Part shown: piece after piece, positions 59,729 to 64,000 of the stretch
Numbering within the stretch: position 1 is the first letter of the stretch
Layout: every line of letters starts with the position of its first letter
NCBI RefSeq assembly: GCF_030009775.1
Contig: NZ_JASCTH010000008.1
Span: 262,362 to 326,361 of the forward strand
DNA from: Actinoplanes sandaracinus
GTDB taxonomy: Bacteria > Actinomycetota > Actinomycetes > Mycobacteriales > Micromonosporaceae
Length of the DNA: 64,000 bases
Direction: 5' to 3'
Position numbers and translations under genes: made by a program
Notes under the pieces: generated by a model
Database searches by the model: none
Seen by the model: only the letters and a program-made list of their open reading frames with translations
Told to the model about the DNA's origin: nothing

Positions 59729-61036
59729 ATGACCGACGTCTTCCAGCACCGCCTGCAGAGCGCCATCGATGCGGCCCGCCCCATGGTCAGCGGGCGGGTC
59801 ACCGGCGCCGTCGGCCTGCGCGTGTCGGTGAGCGGCCTCGAGGCCAACGTCGGTGACCTGCTGCAGATCGGCACCGGGCCGGACATGGTTCTGGCCGAGG
59901 TGGCCGCGCTCGACGGCGACCGGCTGTCCTGCATGCCGCTCGGCCCGATCACCGGCCTCGGCACCGGCACCCCGGCGGTGAGCACCGGCGGGCCGCTGCG
60001 CGTCGCGGTCGGCCCGGATCTGCGCGGGCGCATCCTGGACGGTCTGGGCCGCCCGATGGACGGCGGTCCCCCGCTGCGCGGCCACCTGGTGCCGATCGAC
60101 TCGGCCCCGCCCTCGGCGATGGAGCGGCAACTCGTCGGCGCGCAGATGTCCCTCGGCGTACGCGTGCTGGACACGCTCATCCCGTGCGGCAAGGGTCAGC
60201 GGATCGGCATCTTCGCCGGATCCGGGGTCGGCAAGTCCACCCTGATGAGCCAGATCACCCGGGGCACCGCGGCCGAACTGAACGTGGTCGCCCTGGTCGG
60301 CGAACGCGGCCGGGAGGTGCGCGAGTTCATCGAACACGACCTGGGGCCGGAGGGCCTGGCCCGCTCGGTGCTGGTGATCGCCACCTCGGACACCCCGCCC
60401 CTGGTCCGGCTCCGGGCCGGGGCCGTCGCCACCCGGATCGCCGAGTACTACCGCGACGAAGGCGCCGACGTGCTCCTGATGATGGACAGCGTGACGCGTG
60501 CGGCGATGGCCCAGCGCGAGGTCGGGCTGTCCGTCGGCGAGCCGCCGGCCACCCGCGGCTACCCGCCGTCGGTCTTCGCGATGCTCGCCTCCCTGCTGGA
60601 ACGCGCCGGGCCGGGCGCCCGGGGCAGCATCACCGGCCTCTACACGGTGCTGGTCGAGGGCGACGACCACAACGAGCCGATCGCCGACGCGGCCCGCTCG
60701 ATCCTGGACGGGCACATCGTCCTGGACCGCAAACTGGCCACCGCCGGGCATTTCCCGGCCGTCCAGGCGCTGGACTCGATCTCCCGGGTGGCCAACAAGA
60801 TCACTACCCGGGAACAGCGCTCCGACGCCACCGAACTGCGCCGTCTCATGGCCGCACACCGCGACGTCCGCGAACTGGTCGAGATCGGCGCCTACGTGCC
60901 CGGCACCAACCCGGACGCCGACCGGGCCAACGCAGCATGGCCGCAGATCAGCTCCTTCCTCCGCCAGGACCTCGACGACCGCACCACGGCCGACACCGCC
61001 TGGGCGGCGTTGCGCGCACTCATCGCCAGTGTCTGA
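59729..61036 (+). CDS. fliI: flagellum-specific ATPase FliI
   Basis: The 435-residue export ATPase is like F1-beta. The Walker A motif is FAGSGVGKSTLM (about 162-172), with GERGREVREFIEHDL, the Walker B region VLLMMDSVTRAAMAQREVGLSVGEPPATRGYPPSVF, and SITGLYTVLVEGDDHNEPI. It drives flagellar protein export with FliH and FliJ. ATG 59729 has CGGGAG upstream. It ends the fliF-I unit; a 311-base gap separates it from fliJ. Confidence 0.98.
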   Translation: MTDVFQHRLQSAIDAARPMVSGRVTGAVGLRVSVSGLEANVGDLLQIGTGPDMVLAEVAALDGDRLSCMPLGPITGLGTGTPAVSTGGPLRVAVGPDLRGRILDGLGRPMDGGPPLRGHLVPIDSAPPSAMERQLVGAQMSLGVRVLDTLIPCGKGQRIGIFAGSGVGKSTLMSQITRGTAAELNVVALVGERGREVREFIEHDLGPEGLARSVLVIATSDTPPLVRLRAGAVATRIAEYYRDEGADVLLMMDSVTRAAMAQREVGLSVGEPPATRGYPPSVFAMLASLLERAGPGARGSITGLYTVLVEGDDHNEPIADAARSILDGHIVLDRKLATAGHFPAVQALDSISRVANKITTREQRSDATELRRLMAAHRDVRELVEIGAYVPGTNPDADRANAAWPQISSFLRQDLDDRTTADTAWAALRALIASV

Positions 61037-61186
61037 GTGGGGCGCCGTGAGCGGGCAGCAGCCCGGCGGTCGCGCCGCGGCCTGGCGACAGGAGACCTGG
61101 CGCGGCGCGGGCGGGACGGTTCGGTTGCGGTTGGTCACGTCTTCGCGCGTACCACGAAGGCCCTGAAGTTGACTTCGGGGTGGAAT

Positions 61187-61222
61187 GTGCCCGGTAAAGG
61201 ACAGACGGGCGCTTCCGGGCAC
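61187..61222 (+). terminator. possible terminator in the fliI-fliJ spacer
   Basis: GTGCCCGG (61187-61194) pairs with CCGGGCAC (61215-61222) across 20 bases. The loop is long and there is no T run, so it is weak. Confidence 0.35.
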
Positions 61223-61280
61223 GGGCCGCCGCCTTGAGGGAACTCGGATGTGCAGGTCAGTAGCGAAGCGGGTGCAGGGG

Positions 61281-61306
61281 CTCAGGGGTTCGGCGGGCGG
61301 ACCGAA
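61281..61306 (+). promoter_or_regulatory. FliA-type promoter for fliJ operon
   Basis: CTCA (61281-61284), 16 bases, ACCGAA (61301-61306), one mismatch to GCCGAA. It lies 42 bases before fliJ TTG 61348 and would start a new fliJ-hydrolase-fliK transcript. Confidence 0.6.
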
Positions 61307-61347
61307 GCGGCTAGATGAGGGCCCACCGACCCACTAGGAGGCCGACG

Positions 61348-61806
61348 TTGAATCGCATGTTCCGACTGGCACCCGTGCTCCGCGCCCGCAAGGCACAGGA
61401 GGACGCCGCCCGCGGCGCCGTGATCCAGTCCCGAGCCGACATCCGTGAGGCCGAGGCCCTCGTGAAGCGCCGCAAGCTGGAACTCATCGGTGCGGACGCG
61501 CCGAGCGAGGGCTCCGCCCGGGCCATGGTCGCGGCGCTGGTCGCCCGTCAGTCCCTCGCCGCGGGGGTCTTCGGCGCTCAGCGCATGGTGACCGACGCCG
61601 AGGAGGTCGAGCGGGAGAAGCAGGCCGTCCTCTCCGACGCCGCCAAACGGCGGCGGGCGGTGGAGATGATGGCCGAGCGGCACGCGGCCCTCGTCAAGGC
61701 CCACGACCTGCGTACCGATCAGGCGAACCTCGACGAGCTCGCGGTCACCGCCAAGGCGCGCAACTCCGCCGGTGACGTCGGCACGCCGGACGGGGGCGAA
61801 GCATGA
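61348..61806 (+). CDS. fliJ: flagellar export protein FliJ
   Basis: The 152-residue coiled-coil protein begins MNRMFRLAPVLRARKAQEDAARGAVIQSRADIREAEALVKRRKLEL and continues with QRMVTDAEEVEREKQAVLSDAAKRRRAVEMMAERHAA, the length and two-helix coiled coil of FliJ. The start is TTG 61348 with GGAGG 6 bases upstream (ATG 61357 would be 15 away). FliJ helps FliI-FliH deliver substrates to the gate. Its stop overlaps the next ATG. Sequence identity to FliJ is weak, as usual for this family, so position supports the call. Confidence 0.85.
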   Translation: MNRMFRLAPVLRARKAQEDAARGAVIQSRADIREAEALVKRRKLELIGADAPSEGSARAMVAALVARQSLAAGVFGAQRMVTDAEEVEREKQAVLSDAAKRRRAVEMMAERHAALVKAHDLRTDQANLDELAVTAKARNSAGDVGTPDGGEA

Positions 61807-62777
61807 TGCTGGGTGTCGGCGGCGTCCTGTCCCGCGTCACGGAACTGCAGGATCGGCTCGGCCTCACACCGGCCCCACCGGCCCCCGGCGGCACGACGGG
61901 CGCGAAGTTCGCCTCGGCGCTGGCCAACGCCGCCGGCACGGCCACCGGCACGGCCACCGCCGCCGGGCCGAGCGGCGGCGACATCGTGGCGGCGGCCAAG
62001 AAATACCTGGGTACGCCGTACGTCTTCGGCGGCACCGACCCGGGCAAGGGCCTGGACTGCTCCGCCCTGGTGCAGCGGGCCTACAAGGACATGGGCGTCG
62101 ATCTCCCGCGCAACTCGTGGCAGCAGGCCAAGGCCGGCCGCCCGGTCGCCGGCATGGCCGACGCCAAGCCGGGTGACATCCTCGCCTTCAATTCGCCGGT
62201 CGACCATGTGGCCATCTACCTGGGCGACAACAAGATGATCGCGGCGCCGAAACCGGGCGACCACGTCAAGATCCAGAGTGTGTACGAGAAGCCCACCGCT
62301 ATCCGCCGTGTCCTCGACACCGTCCCTGCCGCCGCCGTCCAGGACATGTCCTCGCTGCGCCCGGCCGGTCTGCGGACCTCCGGTGGCCTGAGCGGGGTGC
62401 CCTACGCCGACCTGTTCGAACGGGCCGGCGCCAAGTACGACGTCCCGCCGAAGCTGCTGGCCGCCGTCGCCAAGGTGGAGTCCGGTTACAACCCGAAGGC
62501 GGTCAGCAAGGCCGGCGCCCAGGGCCTGATGCAGCTGATGCCGGCGACCGCTCGCGGACTGGGAGTCGACGACGCCTTCGACCCGGCCCAGGCGATCAAC
62601 GGCGCCGCGAAGCTGCTCTCTCAGCACCTGCGCGAGTTCAAGTCGGTGCCGCTGGCGCTGGCCGCCTACAACGCCGGCGGCGGAGCGGTGCACAAGTACG
62701 ACGGCATCCCGCCGTTCGCCGAGACCCAGGCGTACGTCCCGAAGGTGCAGAAGGCCTTGGCCGCGCTCGGCGGCTGA
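61803..62777 (+). CDS. NlpC/P60-lytic transglycosylase fusion in flagellar operon
   Basis: The 324-residue protein has an NlpC/P60 peptidase domain at about residues 60-165 (TPYVFGGTDPGKGLDCSALVQRAYKDMG, catalytic C86 and H135 in VDHVAIYLGDNKMI). An SLT domain follows at about 205-322 (LLAAVAKVESGYNPKAVSKAGAQGLMQLMPATARGLG, catalytic E226; ALAAYNAGGGAVHKYDG). It has no signal peptide or TM helix, so export may use the flagellar secretion route, as for FlgJ. It is translated after fliJ (ATGA) and lies before fliK. It probably opens peptidoglycan for rod assembly; the bifunctional peptidase-plus-transglycosylase form is uncommon. Confidence 0.92.
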   Translation: MMLGVGGVLSRVTELQDRLGLTPAPPAPGGTTGAKFASALANAAGTATGTATAAGPSGGDIVAAAKKYLGTPYVFGGTDPGKGLDCSALVQRAYKDMGVDLPRNSWQQAKAGRPVAGMADAKPGDILAFNSPVDHVAIYLGDNKMIAAPKPGDHVKIQSVYEKPTAIRRVLDTVPAAAVQDMSSLRPAGLRTSGGLSGVPYADLFERAGAKYDVPPKLLAAVAKVESGYNPKAVSKAGAQGLMQLMPATARGLGVDDAFDPAQAINGAAKLLSQHLREFKSVPLALAAYNAGGGAVHKYDGIPPFAETQAYVPKVQKALAALGG

Positions 62778-62831
62778 GGCCGGACCGGATCAGTGGCCCA
62801 CGATCAGTGACCCAGGAGCAGGGGAGACCGC

Positions 62832-64000
62832 ATGACCATGCCGAGTTCAGTGACGGGTCCCGACCGCCGGCCGGACACCGAGGCGGCCAAGCGGCCGGGC
62901 GGGCGGCGCGCCGAGGGCGGGGCGGACTTCGGCTCGGCGCTCTCGGCCGAGATGGGCCGGCCCGGCGAGGATGAGCGGGAGGAGCCGGCCCGGACCAGCG
63001 ATCGGGCCGCTTCCTCCCCTGCCCCCGGCCGGGAGGCGGCTGATCGAGCCGCCGGGACCCGTGACCTGGCCTCGCGCGCCGCGGCCGAGCGGGCGGCGGC
63101 CGAACGGGCCGCGGTCTCCCGCGCCGCCACCGAGCGGGCCGCGATCTCCCGGGCGTCCGCCGAACGGACCGCTGACCGGGCTGTCGCCAACCGGGCGGCC
63201 GACCGGGCCGCCGACCGGGCCGCCACCGAACGGGCCGCCGATCGGGCGGCCGCCGCGCGGGCAGCCGACGGGCGTGAGGCGGCGCAGCGGGCCGCCGGAC
63301 GCGACCTGAAGCGGCCCCCGGTCCGGGACACGACCGACCGGCCGGCCGCCGGACGGGACGAACGGCTGGCCAGGAAGCCCACCACGCCGCCCGCGACCGT
63401 TCGGCCGACCGCACCCACCGGGCCCGGCCCGCACGCCGCCGAGGCGCGCGCCGGGAGCCCGGAACAGTCCCGTCCGGCCGGAACCGAGACGGCCCAGGTC
63501 ACGGTGACCGAGGAGACCGCCGCCCCGGCCCGGCCGGTGTCCGAGGAGGCGGTGGAACCGGAGCGGAAGGAGACCGGCGACGAGACCGCCGCGGGCACCG
63601 CGCTGGCCGGTGCGATGGCGAGCGCGATGGCCACGGCGGCGCCCGTCCCGGACGAGGCCACCACTGCCCCGACGGCCGGGACGGATGCGCTCGAGGTGGC
63701 CGGTGCGGCGCCGGTGACCGTCGCGGCTCCGCAGGCCGGCGCGGGCCAGGCCCCGGCGGCTCCGAACCCGGCGGCTCCCCATGCGGCGGTCACCGATCAG
63801 ACGGCCCCGCAGACCGGCACGGTGCCGGCGGTCCAGCCCGGCAGCGGTGCACCTGCTCAGCCCACGGTCGGCGCCGGGGCGCCGACCGCCACCGGCCAGG
63901 CCGCGCAGCCCGGCGCTCCGGCCGCCACCGGCGCTGCGGCCCAGCTCACCACCCCGGGCCAGCCCACCGCGGGCCAGCCCACCGCGGGCCCCACCGCCAC
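62832..64000 (+). CDS. fliK: flagellar hook-length control protein FliK (N-terminal part, cut)
   Basis: A gene open to the window end covers 389 codons with ATG 62832 behind GGGGAG at 5 bases. It is rich in Ala, Pro, Arg, Thr and Glu. Residues about 80-160 are Arg-Ala-Ala repeats, then Thr/Pro/Ala-rich disordered sequence ending in GQPTAGQPTAG. FliK N-terminal regions are disordered rulers of this kind, and the C-terminal switch domain would lie beyond the window, so identity rests on position after the fliJ operon and composition. Moderate confidence; it could be another disordered exported protein. Confidence 0.7.
   Translation, partial: MTMPSSVTGPDRRPDTEAAKRPGGRRAEGGADFGSALSAEMGRPGEDEREEPARTSDRAASSPAPGREAADRAAGTRDLASRAAAERAAAERAAVSRAATERAAISRASAERTADRAVANRAADRAADRAATERAADRAAAARAADGREAAQRAAGRDLKRPPVRDTTDRPAAGRDERLARKPTTPPATVRPTAPTGPGPHAAEARAGSPEQSRPAGTETAQVTVTEETAAPARPVSEEAVEPERKETGDETAAGTALAGAMASAMATAAPVPDEATTAPTAGTDALEVAGAAPVTVAAPQAGAGQAPAAPNPAAPHAAVTDQTAPQTGTVPAVQPGSGAPAQPTVGAGAPTATGQAAQPGAPAATGAAAQLTTPGQPTAGQPTAGPTA
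63071..63305 (+). repeat. RAA-type coding repeats in fliK
   Basis: About twenty units of xRAA (ERAA, DRAA, SRAA) in tandem encode an Arg/Ala-rich region of the putative ruler. The DNA repeats are 12 bases long and imperfect. Confidence 0.75.

Larger units (their letters stand above)
61037..61347. other. 311-bp spacer between fliI and fliJ
   Basis: It is unusual in length, since fliI and fliJ are normally adjacent. It contains a GTGCCCGG/CCGGGCAC hairpin (61187-61222) and the fliJ promoter-like site (61281-61306). Two short open frames (61037-61237 and 61047-61166) lack good ribosome sites and are not called. Confidence 0.7.

Noticed and set aside
61047..61166. 39-codon frame in the fliI-fliJ spacer
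   Set aside because: No ribosome site, Arg/Gly-rich, no overlap signal with fliJ.
1..64000. tRNA, rRNA, CRISPR, insertion sequence or prophage
   Set aside because: No cloverleaf arms, spaced direct repeats, transposase or phage genes were seen.

Overview
The window looks like a chromosomal segment of a motile, mycothiol-producing actinomycete of the Micromonosporaceae, most like Actinoplanes. The reasons are very high GC, frequent GTG and TTG starts, a mycothiol glycosyltransferase (mshA), BldN/RsbN developmental regulators, a Rex-hemACD block, the tiny actinobacterial ribosomal protein bS22, and a large flagellar cluster, which among filamentous actinomycetes is typical of zoospore formers. 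The genus is inferred from gene content only. No tRNA, rRNA, CRISPR array, insertion sequence or prophage was seen.

Layout. 1-2.3 kb: a leftward run with a cut-off hypothetical gene, tag, an SRPBCC protein, a DivIVA-like membrane protein and a stand-alone nuoA. 2.4-5.3 kb: divergent korAB (2-oxoacid:ferredoxin oxidoreductase). 5.3-13.8 kb: a TrkA-type K+ channel, a secreted phospholipase A2, a cyclase/NTPase/TPR regulator, an FmdB zinc ribbon, a repeat-rich membrane lytic transglycosylase and a double GNAT protein. 14-19.8 kb: rex-hemA-hemC-hemD(cobA)-hemB, leftward, with 4-base stop/start overlaps, a Rex operator upstream and a hairpin before hemB. 19.9-22.3 kb: acyl-CoA synthetase, glutaredoxin-like and HAD genes. 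22.5-25 kb: a 31-codon leader ORF coupled to bldN, then rsbN. 25.1-31.3 kb: acyltransferase, epimerase, bS22, an excisionase-type HTH protein, proline dehydrogenase, CGNR protein, sugar isomerase and a Cys-rich unknown. 31.4-36.4 kb: senX3-regX3 facing phoU across GTTCAC repeats, then gpmA and an MFS transporter. 36.4-37.2 kb: no convincing gene. 37.2-47.6 kb: ybjN-like, mshA, SDR, methyltransferase, response regulator, subtilase, DUF7455-like, histidine kinase, SRPBCC, PHP and M23 peptidase genes.

47.7-64 kb is the flagellar cluster. Leftward: flgN-flgK-flgL-fliW-csrA. Rightward: fliC, fliD-fliS-orf, then flgB-flgC-fliE-fliF-fliG-fliH-fliI, and fliJ-(NlpC/P60-SLT hydrolase)-fliK, which is cut by the window end. 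Four promoter-like elements CTCA-N16/17-(G/A)CCGA(A/C) precede flgN, fliC, flgB and fliJ, so a FliA-type sigma factor probably switches the whole cluster on. CsrA and FliW probably adjust flagellin translation to export, FlgN and FliS chaperone the late substrates, and the NlpC/P60-SLT protein is a candidate for opening the wall for the rod.

The most useful leads are the FliA-type promoter set, the wall hydrolase in the FlgJ position, the CsrA/FliW/flagellin module, the unidentified gene coupled to fliS, the leader ORF coupled to bldN, and the histidine kinase with a nearly absent ATP lid.
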